This document shows positions 34,072 to 42,935 of a DNA stretch of 64,000 nt, in pieces. Every line of letters starts with the position of its first letter. Position 1 is the stretch's first letter. The stretch is from the NCBI GenBank assembly GCA_017557405.1, contig JAFYYV010000039.1, positions 1 through 64,000 on the forward strand, read 5' to 3'. A program made the position numbers and the translations under genes. Under the pieces are notes generated by a model. The model ran no database searches. It had not been told where the DNA came from and worked only from the letters and a program-made list of their open reading frames with translations. This DNA is from Prevotella sp. (GTDB lineage Bacteria; Bacteroidota; Bacteroidia; Bacteroidales; Bacteroidaceae).

Positions 34072-35313
34072 TTAGTTTCCCTTCAACAATTGTTCCATTT
34101 CCTTGGTGCGTGGATCCTCAGCGCTATACACAAGGTAGTAGCATTGGTAGAGAGGATAAGCCCAGTTGGCCTTCTCACGGTTCGGGTCGATATCCTTCGC
34201 ACGCTCCAGATGCTTCAGCGACTCTCTGTAGAGCTCCTTCTGAGCATTGCGGTCGTTCAGCGTAGCAGCCTTCGAGTTCAGGCAGAAGCCAAGGTATGTG
34301 AGAACGATAGGATTGGTACCGTCAATCTCGATAGCCTTCTTGAACGAGTTGATGGGGCTGTCCCAGTCGGCATTATCACCAGCCACGTTGGCGGTGTTCA
34401 TCTCCGTCTGTCCCTTCAAAGCCCATGCGGTGGCGTTGTTGGGGTCGGCAGCGATCTTCTCCTTGATGAGGGCGTTGAACTCATCCACCATGTTCAGGTT
34501 CGAGTACATGTTGCAAAGGGTACCGAAAGCGAGCTCGTTGTCCGGCTCCTTCTGATAAAGCTCCTTCAACATGCCGATGTACTTCACAGAGTCCTCGCGG
34601 GTCTTCAGGTTGCGCTGAGCCAAAGAATACTTGAAGGTCAAAGCATCCTTGCCCACCTCGGGATCATTCACGGCGAGGTCGATATACTTCTCGGCGAGCT
34701 CATACTGCTTGGCCTGGTTGGCGTAACGAGCGGTGTAGTAAGCCACCTGTCCCATGAAAGCCTTCTCGGCAGCCTTGTCGATGGCAGCAAACAGAGGTGC
34801 ATTGTCGGTATCGAGGAAGGTTCCCCAATATTTCAGCACACCATCCTGATCACCCTTACCGGCAGCGTCGTTACCTGCGTTGACAAGAACCTGACGAGCG
34901 TTGAACACCTTCTGGGCATTGGCATCGTGGAACTTGGGTTTCACCTTGCCTTTGGCATCGGGCAGTTGGTCGTATTTGTCACACTCGACGGCGTTCACCA
35001 GAGCGTTCAAGGCAGCGTTGTACATGCCAAGCGTGTCAAACTGCTCCACTTTCGTCTTGTTCAGCTCAGCCATAGCATTGGCTGTCTGCACATTCTGCTC
35101 CTTGGTGAATTTCTCCAATGCAAGTGTTACCAGGTGGTTGTAGGCTCTGGCCTTCTCAGCGTTATCGGCAAGCTGTCCCAGAGACGACTTCACCAGAGAC
35201 TCTGCCTCGGCATAGTTCTTCAGTTTCAGGATACCCTTCAAGGCATCGCTGTCACCAGCAAAAGCTGTTGACGATGCAAGCACCATCGCAGCTGCAATCA
35301 AAAATTTTCTCAT
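34072..35313 (-). CDS. Exported TPR protein, first of three tandem paralogues, next to gyrA
   Basis: A 413-residue exported TPR protein (signal peptide LIAAAMVLASSTAFAG). It carries the marker LPDAKGKVKPKF (near residue 118) and the closing segment WAYPLYQCYYLVYS, like its two neighbours. Several TPR pairs lie between residues 170 and 370 (AEKAFMGQVAYYTARYANQA, ATAWALKGQTEMNTA). It starts 31 bases after gyrA and is probably co-transcribed with it. Lys/Ala/Asp-rich composition and high codon regularity suggest strong expression. Function unknown. Confidence 0.84.
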   Translation of the reverse strand: MRKFLIAAAMVLASSTAFAGDSDALKGILKLKNYAEAESLVKSSLGQLADNAEKARAYNHLVTLALEKFTKEQNVQTANAMAELNKTKVEQFDTLGMYNAALNALVNAVECDKYDQLPDAKGKVKPKFHDANAQKVFNARQVLVNAGNDAAGKGDQDGVLKYWGTFLDTDNAPLFAAIDKAAEKAFMGQVAYYTARYANQAKQYELAEKYIDLAVNDPEVGKDALTFKYSLAQRNLKTREDSVKYIGMLKELYQKEPDNELAFGTLCNMYSNLNMVDEFNALIKEKIAADPNNATAWALKGQTEMNTANVAGDNADWDSPINSFKKAIEIDGTNPIVLTYLGFCLNSKAATLNDRNAQKELYRESLKHLERAKDIDPNREKANWAYPLYQCYYLVYSAEDPRTKEMEQLLKGN

Positions 35314-35344
35314 AAGCTGTTAAATTAAAAAAGGTTTATAATGT

Positions 35345-37987
35345 TTATTCTTCTCCAAGGTCAACCAACGGTGCCTCGTCCATCTCGGCATCATCGATCG
35401 GCTCTTCTGTTTCATTTGACTTCTCGGCGTCGCGTTGGTTTATTCCGGTCGTTTCTTTTTGGAACTGCTCGTTCGTCTTAGCCCACTGTGCGCGGCTTTC
35501 CTCCGTCACATAAGCCTCGAGCTCCGAACTCATCACCTTGCAGACGCTGGCAATCACATCGTTCTTCTTGGCCAGGTTGATCAGGCGCACACCTTGTGTG
35601 GCACGACCCATCACGCGGCACTCCGAAACAGCCAGTCGAATCACGATTCCACTCTTGTTGATGATCATCAGGTCGTTGTCGTCGGTCACATTCTTGATGG
35701 CCACCAGTCGACCCGTCTTCTCCGTGATGTTCAAGGTCTTCACACCCTTACCACCACGGTTGGTCTTACGATAGTCTTCTACCTGCGAGCGCTTGCCATA
35801 TCCGCTTTCGCTCACCACCATCACCGTCTCGTTCTGGGCGTCGTTCACCACAATCATACCCACAACGGCATCATCGTCATCATCCAGACGCATACCACGC
35901 ACACCCGTAGCCGTACGGCCCATCGTGCGGATGGTGTTCTCGTCGAAGTAAACGGCACGACCGTTGCGGTTGGCAATGATCAGTTCGTTGTGGCCGTTCG
36001 TCAGACGAACATCCACCACCTCGTCGCCCTCTTCGATATTGATGGCAATCACACCGTTTGCACGCGGACGCGAATAAGCCTCGAGCGAAGTCTTCTTCAC
36101 CGTACCGTTCTTCGTGCAGAACACGATGTAGTGCGAGTTGATGAACTCCTCGTTCTCCAATCCACGACCGCGCAGGCGCAGGATGTTGTTCACCGAGTCG
36201 TCGGGCTCGATATTCAACAAGTTCTGGATGGCACGACCCTTCGAGGTGCGGTCGCCCTCAGGAATCTCATAGCACTTCAGCCAGTAGCAGCGGCCCTTCT
36301 TCGTGAAGAACAGCAACGTCTGGTGCATCGTGGCGGGATAGATATACTCCGTGAAGTCCTTGTCGCGCGACGAAGCACCTTTGGCGCCTACGCCACCACG
36401 AGCCTGCTCGCGGAACTCCGACAGCGGAGTGCGCTTGATGTATCCCAGATGGCTCACCGTAATCACCACGGGATCGTTGGGATAGAAATCCTCGGCGTTG
36501 AACTCGTGCTCGTCCGGAATGATCTCCGTACGACGTGCGTCGCCATACTTCTCCTTCACCTCGATGAGCTCCTGCTTCATCACCTCCTTGCAACGCTCTG
36601 GGTTGTCCAGAATCTCCTGCAGGTCGGCAATCAGCTTCATCAAGTCGTCATATTCCTGGTGCAACTGATCCACACGCAGGCCAGTCAGCTGCGACAAACG
36701 CATATCGACGATGGCTTTCGACTGCAGCTCGTCCAGCTCGAAACGCTTCTCCAAGTTGCGTTGTGCATCGCTTGGCGTCTTCGAGTTGCGGATGATGTGC
36801 ACCACCTCGTCAATATTGTTCACGGCGATGATCAAGCCCTCCAAGATGTGGGCGCGCTCCTGAGCCTTCTTCAAATCGTATTGGGTGCGACGGATGGTCA
36901 CATCATGGCGATGCTCCACAAAATATTTCACGCACTCCTTCAACGACAAAAGGCGTGGACGACCCTTCACCAGAGCGATGTTATTCACTGAGAATGAGCT
37001 CTGTAGGGCTGTCATCTTAAACAGTTTGTTCAATATCACGTTGGCATTCGCATCGCGCTTCACATCAATCACGATACGCATACCCTGACGGCCCGTCTCG
37101 TCGTTCGCGTTCGAGATGCCGTCCAGCTTGCCTTCCTTCACCAGGTCGGCGATATATTCAATCAGCTGCTGCTTGTTCACACCGTAGGGAATCTCCGTCA
37201 CCACGATGCGGTCTCCATGCTCGTCGCTTTCAATCTCGGCCTTCGCACGCATGATGATGCGTCCACGACCTGTCTCGTAAGCGTCCTTCACGCCCTGCAA
37301 TCCATAGATGTAGGCACCTGTGGGGAAGTCGGGCGCGGGGATGTATTGCATCAGCCCCTCGGTGTCGATGTCGGGGTTGTCGATATAGGCACAGCAGCCG
37401 TCGATCACCTCACCCAGGTTGTGCGTCGGGATGTTCGTAGCCATACCCACCGCAATACCGTTACCGCCATTCACCAGCAGGTTCGGAATCTTCGTGGGCA
37501 TCACGCTCGGCTCCGTCAGCGAGTCGTCGAAGTTGTTCACCATGTCCACCGTGTCCTTCTCCAGGTCGTCCATGATGTGCTCACCCATCTTCGAGAGACG
37601 GCACTCCGTGTAACGCATGGCGGCTGGAGAGTCACCGTCCACCGAACCAAAGTTACCTTGCCCGTCCACCAGGCAGTAGCGCATGTTCCACTCCTGACCC
37701 ATACGCACCAGGGCGCCATACACCGATGAGTCGCCGTGAGGGTGATACTTACCCAGCACCTCACCCACCACGCGGGCACACTTCTTGTAAGGGTTGTTGC
37801 TCGTGTTACCGATACCCAGCATACCGTAGAGGATGCGGCGGTGCACAGGCTTGAAGCCGTCACGCACATCAGGCAGCGCACGAGCGACAATCACCGACAT
37901 CGAATAGTCGATGTAAGAGGATTTCATCTCCTCCTCAATGTTGATCTTAATGATTCTGTCTTGATCAATTGTCTGATTTTCGTCCAT
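35345..37987 (-). CDS. gyrA: DNA gyrase subunit A
   Basis: GyrA, 880 residues: the DNA-breaking subunit that with GyrB puts negative supercoils in DNA. The N-terminal winged-helix/tower domain holds [17 protein letters not shown], the quinolone region [16 protein letters not shown] and catalytic Tyr126 in AAMRYTECR. The C-terminal beta-pinwheel has six repeats and the GyrA box (NRGGKG), which separates it from topoisomerase IV ParC. The end is an acidic tail (about residues 845-880). At the position of E. coli Asp87 this protein has Gly91, while the Ser is kept (Ser87). It is first in a minus-strand group with TPR genes. Confidence 0.97.
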   Translation of the reverse strand: MDENQTIDQDRIIKINIEEEMKSSYIDYSMSVIVARALPDVRDGFKPVHRRILYGMLGIGNTSNNPYKKCARVVGEVLGKYHPHGDSSVYGALVRMGQEWNMRYCLVDGQGNFGSVDGDSPAAMRYTECRLSKMGEHIMDDLEKDTVDMVNNFDDSLTEPSVMPTKIPNLLVNGGNGIAVGMATNIPTHNLGEVIDGCCAYIDNPDIDTEGLMQYIPAPDFPTGAYIYGLQGVKDAYETGRGRIIMRAKAEIESDEHGDRIVVTEIPYGVNKQQLIEYIADLVKEGKLDGISNANDETGRQGMRIVIDVKRDANANVILNKLFKMTALQSSFSVNNIALVKGRPRLLSLKECVKYFVEHRHDVTIRRTQYDLKKAQERAHILEGLIIAVNNIDEVVHIIRNSKTPSDAQRNLEKRFELDELQSKAIVDMRLSQLTGLRVDQLHQEYDDLMKLIADLQEILDNPERCKEVMKQELIEVKEKYGDARRTEIIPDEHEFNAEDFYPNDPVVITVSHLGYIKRTPLSEFREQARGGVGAKGASSRDKDFTEYIYPATMHQTLLFFTKKGRCYWLKCYEIPEGDRTSKGRAIQNLLNIEPDDSVNNILRLRGRGLENEEFINSHYIVFCTKNGTVKKTSLEAYSRPRANGVIAINIEEGDEVVDVRLTNGHNELIIANRNGRAVYFDENTIRTMGRTATGVRGMRLDDDDDAVVGMIVVNDAQNETVMVVSESGYGKRSQVEDYRKTNRGGKGVKTLNITEKTGRLVAIKNVTDDNDLMIINKSGIVIRLAVSECRVMGRATQGVRLINLAKKNDVIASVCKVMSSELEAYVTEESRAQWAKTNEQFQKETTGINQRDAEKSNETEEPIDDAEMDEAPLVDLGEE

Positions 37988-38128
37988 TTAAATTTCTTGT
38001 ATTTTTGTCATTTATCGTTTTTATCGTACTCACGGGGCAAGGCTCGCAACTCGTGGCGCAAAGCCCGGAAATCGCCTCAGAGGCCTTTTTTTTGCGTTCT
38101 AAGCGATTCACCCCTTCCTAACAAGGTA

Positions 38129-38136
38129 CAAAAATA
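38129..38136 (-). promoter_or_regulatory. Possible -7 box of gyrA
   Basis: TATTTTTG on the minus strand, about 140 bases before the gyrA start; the -33 partner is unclear. Confidence 0.4.
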
Positions 38137-38401
38137 CAACTTTTTTCCGACCTACGAGTCATTTTAAATACAAAAAAACGCAAAATTTCATAAAATTAGC
38201 ACCAACACTCTTTTTTTACAAAAAAGACCACCAGAACTGAGAACATTGTTTAAGGACATTAAGGACTTTTACGACCTTAAGAACTTTATGAATTTTCTGG
38301 ATCAAGGTTCCTGTGATGCAAAGCTAACTAATGATTTTGAATCATAAAAAACGAGAGGGCAAACTTTTAGAGAAAAACATAAAGTCCAGTAAATCAAGGA
38401 G

Positions 38402-38668
38402 ATGCACAAAAATGTAACAATGTAACAATGTAACATTGTAACAATAAGGTGGTTCCAGTTTTCCCAAATGAAAAAATGATTGAAAATTGAAAGATTTATA
38501 TATGTAAATATTAATGGAGTATAATAATATTAATTTTATTATAATATATAATATTTATATTATATATTATAATAACTTATGGTCGAGGAGGGCACTTTGT
38601 ACATGTGGAAGGTGCTTAATGTTACAATGTTACAATGTTACAATGTTACAATGTTACAAAATGCACCT
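38402..38668. repeat. Inverted decamer repeats flanking an AT palindrome
   Basis: The left arm has AATGTAACAATGTAACAATG and more (38411-38445); the right arm has ATGTTACA five times with ten-base spacing (38618-38657). Both are bordered by a GATGCAC/GTGCA(T/T) motif on the outer side, so the arms are inverse relatives. Between them lies a nearly perfect palindrome of 40 A/T bases (38536-38575), centre near 38555. Confidence 0.75.
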
Positions 38669-38746
38669 CTCCCTCCCATTTTTTACAGATTTTTACAGAA
38701 TGCTCGTTTTTCACCCCTCTTCCGCCCGCGCCGCTGCGCCTCTGCC

Positions 38747-38834
38747 ATTGACCATCTTTGACCGCCTCATTGCATAGCTTTGACCTGCTCATTGCATAGC
38801 TTTGAGCGTGTCATTTGTGGTCTTTAGCGCTGTA
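38747..38834. repeat. 22-bp tandem repeat array, locus D
   Basis: Four units of exactly 22 bases (38747-38768, 38769-38790, 38791-38812, 38813-38834). The middle two read ATTGCATAGCTTTGA then CCTGCTC or GCGTGTC; the outer two are diverged. Same family as 54259-54390 and, inverted, 143-186. Confidence 0.85.
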
Positions 38835-38853
38835 AAGATTTTTTACCATGAAA

Positions 38854-38885
38854 TTTGGAGGATTGAAAATAATTTCGTAAATTTG
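38854..38885 (+). promoter_or_regulatory. Promoter of the thioredoxin-like gene
   Basis: TTTG (38854-38857), 20 bases, TAAATTTG (38878-38885), 28 bases before the ATG at 38914: a full consensus match directly after the 22-bp array. Confidence 0.7.
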
Positions 38886-38913
38886 CAATGTAAAAAAAAA
38901 GCGAATAACGACT

Positions 38914-40452
38914 ATGAACAAGAAATACTTTTTGATGGTTTTGCTCGTCCTCGTGGCTTGGGTGGGACGGGCTCAGACGGCACCCGATACGGTTACGATC
39001 AACTTCCAGTTGGCCAGCAAGGCGAAGGGAGAGACGGCGGGGGGGCTCTATCCTGACTTCCTGACTTTTGGGGCTCCTTCGCTCCAACCTGTCACCGACA
39101 GCAACGGACGCTGGACGGTGAGGATTCCTGCCTATCGCACGCTCCACGTCAAGGTGTGGAATCAGAACAAGATTCAGAGGGTGGTAGGACGGGAGATTCA
39201 TCTCTTCTGCCGTCCTGGAACGGAAACGAACATCTTGCTGGACGACATCAACAACCGTTGCACCTTCACAGGCGAGAATGCCGAGGCTCATCAGGCGCAA
39301 GTGGACCATCCACTGGAGATTGTGTATTTCAACGGCAAGATGGACGATATGGAGATCGGTGCGGCTGCCCAATCCATCCGAGCCATACACGAGCTGAACC
39401 TTCAGCGCATCGACTCGCTCTGCAACGCCCTTCCTACCCTGCCTGACGGCTATGTGGAGGCTCTTCGCGCCATCGCCAACTACGGATTCGGCAAGAACAT
39501 GACGGAGAATGTCATTGGGCATTTCCAACAGAATATGAGCAGGTTCATTGAACAAGGAAACAAGCTTCCGAAGGAGTATATCGACTTGTTGCACGAGGCG
39601 GAAACGCACGAGCTGATGCATCCGAACAAATGGATCACACGCGACGCCATCTTCTATTTCAGCAACATGATGAGCCTTGAGGCGTTGGCGCAGAACGGAA
39701 TCGTGCAGGAGATTCTGGATGATGGTGGGGATGACTTCCAACTGAGCCAATTGAAACAATACTGCTCGTTGATTGATGCCTTGGACGCATCGGACGAGGT
39801 GAAGCAGATGATGAAGACCTACTCTTTCCTGAAATATTGCGAACTCGACCTGACTCCCCAGCGGGAGGAATACCTGCGCAGCCAGCTCTCTGCCGAGTGG
39901 TTGGGGCGGTTGCGATTCCACATCAACGAATCGTTGGCTGCAAAAGCCCAGTATGAGGCCATTTCCGACAAGGAGGTGGAGGCGTTGGCGAAGAAGTCGA
40001 TAGAGAAGCTTGAGGATGGCAAGGACATCTTCCAGAAGCTCATTGCGCCCTATCGTGGTCGCGTGGTGTATGTGGATTTCTGGGGAACATGGTGCGCCCC
40101 TTGCATGAAAGAGATGGAATACGTGAAAATGTTGCACGAAGCCCTCAAAGGTCTGCCCGTCACCTACATGTATTTTGCCAACAAATCGCCCAAGGAGGCT
40201 TGGGTGAAGGCTACACAGCGCTTCGGTCTTGACGGCAAAGACTGCGTGAACCTGCGGCTTTCCGACCGTCAGCAACAAGCTGTGGAGGATTATCTGAACA
40301 TTGCGACCTTCCCCACCTATCTGCTGGTTGACACGAAGGGAACCATCGTCAACGACAATGCTCCGCGACCCAGCTCGGCGAGCTCACTCAGGGAAGTCGT
40401 AGAGAAGATACTGCATGAGGGGCTCGGTGGGATAGTTGGTGAGGCGCCCTGA
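38914..40452 (+). CDS. TlpA-like thiol-disulfide oxidoreductase with long N-terminus
   Basis: A 512-residue exported protein (signal peptide FLMVLLVLVAWVGRAQ). The first 370 residues form a domain of beta strands then helices, common in Bacteroidetes TlpA-type proteins but of unknown job. A thioredoxin fold follows with VVYVDFWGTWCAPCMKEMEY, catalytic Cys394 and Cys397, and the cis-Pro in ATFPTYLLVD. It should reduce or exchange disulfides in the periplasm. The last 69 bases overlap the end of the convergent gene at 40384-41685, so both strands code there. Confidence 0.9.
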   Translation: MNKKYFLMVLLVLVAWVGRAQTAPDTVTINFQLASKAKGETAGGLYPDFLTFGAPSLQPVTDSNGRWTVRIPAYRTLHVKVWNQNKIQRVVGREIHLFCRPGTETNILLDDINNRCTFTGENAEAHQAQVDHPLEIVYFNGKMDDMEIGAAAQSIRAIHELNLQRIDSLCNALPTLPDGYVEALRAIANYGFGKNMTENVIGHFQQNMSRFIEQGNKLPKEYIDLLHEAETHELMHPNKWITRDAIFYFSNMMSLEALAQNGIVQEILDDGGDDFQLSQLKQYCSLIDALDASDEVKQMMKTYSFLKYCELDLTPQREEYLRSQLSAEWLGRLRFHINESLAAKAQYEAISDKEVEALAKKSIEKLEDGKDIFQKLIAPYRGRVVYVDFWGTWCAPCMKEMEYVKMLHEALKGLPVTYMYFANKSPKEAWVKATQRFGLDGKDCVNLRLSDRQQQAVEDYLNIATFPTYLLVDTKGTIVNDNAPRPSSASSLREVVEKILHEGLGGIVGEAP

Positions 40453-41685
40453 GCGAGTCACAAACGAGAGGATTCCATTATAGACACCCTTTCCGAAGGT
40501 GAACTGACCTCCGTAGATGTTGATGTAGTGCATGCGGCGGGCGTCGTAGTTCAGGAGTGGCTCGATGTCGCTCACAGGCATTCCATCGATGAGCACGAGC
40601 GTGGGCAACGAGCTGTTGAAAACATCCTGCTCCTTGCGGACAATGAGGCGTGGGACGCCATCAACGGTCGTGTTCTTGACGCAGAGCACATATTCGAGCA
40701 GCACCTCACGGATGGTGAGGAACTGGCGATATTCGTCGAGGTTGTAGGACAGGTCGGGGCGGGTTCCAATAACCTTCTCGTCGTAGGGTAACGGCTCAGT
40801 CTCAGCTTGTTTCTCGGCATTGAGCATGAGCTGATGGCGCTGCATGTCGAGTGAGCGTGCTTCCACCTCGCTGCGGTTGTAGCGGAACACGAGGTGCGGG
40901 AGCTGCTTCGGGCGGTAAATGGAAAAAGGACTGAGCAGCTCGATGGGCAGGCTCACGCCTGTGGAGGTGGTGGCGGAGAGCACCAACGGCTGACGGCCAT
41001 GCACGTCGAAGGTGCGGAAGACGGCTGTGGAGTCGTCGACCATCTCGCCCTCAAAATAATGTATCTGCTTCCCCACAATGCTCAACGAAGGACAAATGTC
41101 GCTGCCCTTGAACGTGTGGCCTTCATGGTGGTTCTTCACGCGAGCGAAGAGGAGGTGGGAGTCGAGTTCGGGAGCCTCATCCCCGACCCCTCTCCAAAGG
41201 GCGAGGGGAGAATATATTTCACCTAATTCGTCCAATTGTGGATTATTAATTATGAATTCTTGCTCTGGCAAGCGTCCCTGCGGGTCGAGCGGTGAATTAG
41301 CTTCTTTCCATTCTATATCATCGTCGATGCTTCGGCGGAGGGGGTTGACGACAGCCACCAGTTGGTGGGAGTGATGGACGTCGTTGCGCGTGTAAGCCGA
41401 CAACAGATAGTAGCCACTATGGAGGTTGGAGGGCAGTTCGAGGACGCCGACGCCCTCGTTTCCCTGCAAACGGATGACGACACCAGCCGCCAACCCGTGC
41501 GTGTCGCACAGCTCAGCATAGGCTATCGCGGCATCATCGGCAGTCACCTTGACCTTCATCGCCTCGCCAGCAAGATACCACGTGTGGTCGGTCTTCACAT
41601 CCACAGCAAAAGCGCTCGTCACCATCAACGTGGTGAAAATGCAAGAATTAAAACATTTAAAAATGAAAGAAATATAGCGCTTCAT
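40384..41685 (-). CDS. MG2/plug-like exported protein in a TonB receptor operon
   Basis: A 433-residue exported protein (signal peptide TLMVTSAFA). The N-terminus (TDHTWYLAGEAMKVKVTADD, then HSGYYLLSAYTRND) matches the macroglobulin MG2-like domain found in many Bacteroidetes surface proteins. The C-terminal part (LPTLVLIDGMPVSD, NGILSFVTRSGR) resembles the plug domain of TonB receptors but no barrel follows, and it stops soon after. A GC-rich palindromic element sits in frame near residues 160-170 (LALWRGVGDEAPEL). It is the last gene of the receptor, DUF4249, MG2 group. Function unknown; a partner of the receptor is likely. Confidence 0.78.
   Translation of the reverse strand: MKRYISFIFKCFNSCIFTTLMVTSAFAVDVKTDHTWYLAGEAMKVKVTADDAAIAYAELCDTHGLAAGVVIRLQGNEGVGVLELPSNLHSGYYLLSAYTRNDVHHSHQLVAVVNPLRRSIDDDIEWKEANSPLDPQGRLPEQEFIINNPQLDELGEIYSPLALWRGVGDEAPELDSHLLFARVKNHHEGHTFKGSDICPSLSIVGKQIHYFEGEMVDDSTAVFRTFDVHGRQPLVLSATTSTGVSLPIELLSPFSIYRPKQLPHLVFRYNRSEVEARSLDMQRHQLMLNAEKQAETEPLPYDEKVIGTRPDLSYNLDEYRQFLTIREVLLEYVLCVKNTTVDGVPRLIVRKEQDVFNSSLPTLVLIDGMPVSDIEPLLNYDARRMHYINIYGGQFTFGKGVYNGILSFVTRSGRLTNYPTEPLMQYLLYDFPE
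41175..41210. repeat. GC-rich palindromic element, in frame inside a gene
   Basis: CATCCCCGACCCCTCTCC-AAA-GGGCGAGGGGAG forms a hairpin with a CCCCTC/GAGGGG stem. It belongs to the family also found at 45125, 45214, 46182 and 50041, and leaves the reading frame open. Confidence 0.75.
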
Positions 41686-41713
41686 TTTGCCCCTTTTATA
41701 ATTTTATAATTGT

Positions 41714-42913
41714 TTAATTTTTTAATTCTTCCTCTTCCCAAAATTCCGGTTCATCCGCATACGCTCCTTTTAATCGGACATCGAGTTGATAGTCGTATGC
41801 CCACGCCGTGCGCAACTTTCCATTGGGTTGGTATCGTTCGTCTCTCCATTCGCAGAGGTACATGCCCTCTACCTGCACCATTCGCAGGCAAGCCTGCTCT
41901 GTGCAGTTGTCGAGCCAAGTACGGGCGTCTTTGGGGTATTTGCGGTCGATGGAGTAATCCATAGCTCGGACGAAGACACGCTTTACAGCCGTGTTCAACG
42001 CGCAGCCCACGAACCCGATGACATGCTTGCGCGAGGTGAGACAACGGATGTTGGTGGGCAGGGCCGATGGTAGCGGGGTGAACAGGCCTCCCATCTCGGA
42101 ACTCGCCTGACGGCGTGCGAGCTCGTATTCGTACTCGGCCTTCGAGAGGGCTCGTTGGCGCACCAAGGTGCTATACTTGAAAAGCACTCGCTCGTTGCCA
42201 CGATCGACATCGTAGAGCTTGAGACCGCGAATCTGCTGACCTTCGTAGTTGTGGCTCGCACTCACGAGAATCTCCGTGCTCGTCGCATTCTTCCATCCGC
42301 GCGCAGGGAACTGATATGGGTCGTAGACAGGCGCCAACAGCCTCGTGTCGAAATAGATGTCGGTCGTATAGTCGGGATGAACCTCCCACGTCTCCTCGTA
42401 GGTCCACGAATAGTAATTCGCCTTGCTGGCATCGAAAGGAGCCTCGGGGGTGACGAAAAATTCGATATTACTCTCAGGAGTACTCTGCACCACACTCACC
42501 TCGGCTATCTCCTCGGTGCGCATGGGTTTCTGGGGTTCGGATTCATAGACCTCGCCATCGGTCTCTATATGCAGATAATACTCCACATTGGGGTTGAGCT
42601 CCCCCATCGAACAGGCGTAATATCCATCGGCTGCCTGCGCCACATATTCAGAGCCGTCGCTCCCGTGTACAGAAACCTTTGCCCCCGTGACCATACGAGG
42701 TTGGGAGGTGGAGTTGACAGCTTGCGAGCGCGTCAGGATGAACTTGTTCAACTGGGAAGAACAGATTGTGCCCTCAACCACCAGCAAATTGGAATCGTCG
42801 GACGGAATGTCGGCTGTGTATTCATCGATGCAACTCGAAAGCGTCAGCAACAAAGCCGCTGCCACTATAGTAAAATTAAAAAATTTAAAATTTAAAGAAT
42901 TATCGCGCATCAT
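41714..42913 (-). CDS. DUF4249 lipoprotein
   Basis: A 399-residue lipoprotein (LLLTLSSC) of the DUF4249 family, which in Bacteroidetes always sits beside a TonB receptor. Start of the mature part: CIDEYTADIPSDDSNLLVVE, typical for the family; later FILTRSQAVN and WTYEETWEVHPD. Two adjacent ATGs (42913, 42910) can begin it; longer frames use a TTG inside the upstream gene. The receptor ends 22 bases upstream. It probably works as a surface lipoprotein lid or substrate-binding partner of the receptor, by analogy with SusD. Substrate unknown. Confidence 0.9.
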   Translation of the reverse strand: MMRDNSLNFKFFNFTIVAAALLLTLSSCIDEYTADIPSDDSNLLVVEGTICSSQLNKFILTRSQAVNSTSQPRMVTGAKVSVHGSDGSEYVAQAADGYYACSMGELNPNVEYYLHIETDGEVYESEPQKPMRTEEIAEVSVVQSTPESNIEFFVTPEAPFDASKANYYSWTYEETWEVHPDYTTDIYFDTRLLAPVYDPYQFPARGWKNATSTEILVSASHNYEGQQIRGLKLYDVDRGNERVLFKYSTLVRQRALSKAEYEYELARRQASSEMGGLFTPLPSALPTNIRCLTSRKHVIGFVGCALNTAVKRVFVRAMDYSIDRKYPKDARTWLDNCTEQACLRMVQVEGMYLCEWRDERYQPNGKLRTAWAYDYQLDVRLKGAYADEPEFWEEEELKN

Positions 42914-42935
42914 ATTTTTCAAATTTACATGTTCC

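Larger units (their letters stand above)
37988..38853. other. Long repeat-rich intergenic region upstream of gyrA
   Basis: About 870 bases between divergent gyrA and the thioredoxin-like gene hold no supported gene. From left: gyrA leader and promoter (to about 38160); a TTAAGGAC/CCTTAAG run (about 38250-38290); decamer repeats of TGTAACAA type (38411-38445) and inverse ones (38618-38657); a 40-bp AT palindrome (38536-38575); a 22-bp array (38747-38834). Two short plus frames (38514-38777, 38579-38761) are translations of the repeats. Confidence 0.65.

Noticed and set aside
35435-36991. 518-residue open frame on plus inside gyrA
   Set aside because: It is a shadow of gyrA: His/Val/Leu-rich, no family pattern, fully antisense to a conserved gene.
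38514-38777. 87-residue plus-strand frame before the thioredoxin-like gene
   Set aside because: It is a translation of the AT palindrome and decamer repeats (YNVTMLQCYN periodicity).
38820-40278. 484-residue minus-strand frame opposite the TlpA-like gene
   Set aside because: Antisense shadow; the plus strand has promoter, signal peptide and CAPC thioredoxin motif.
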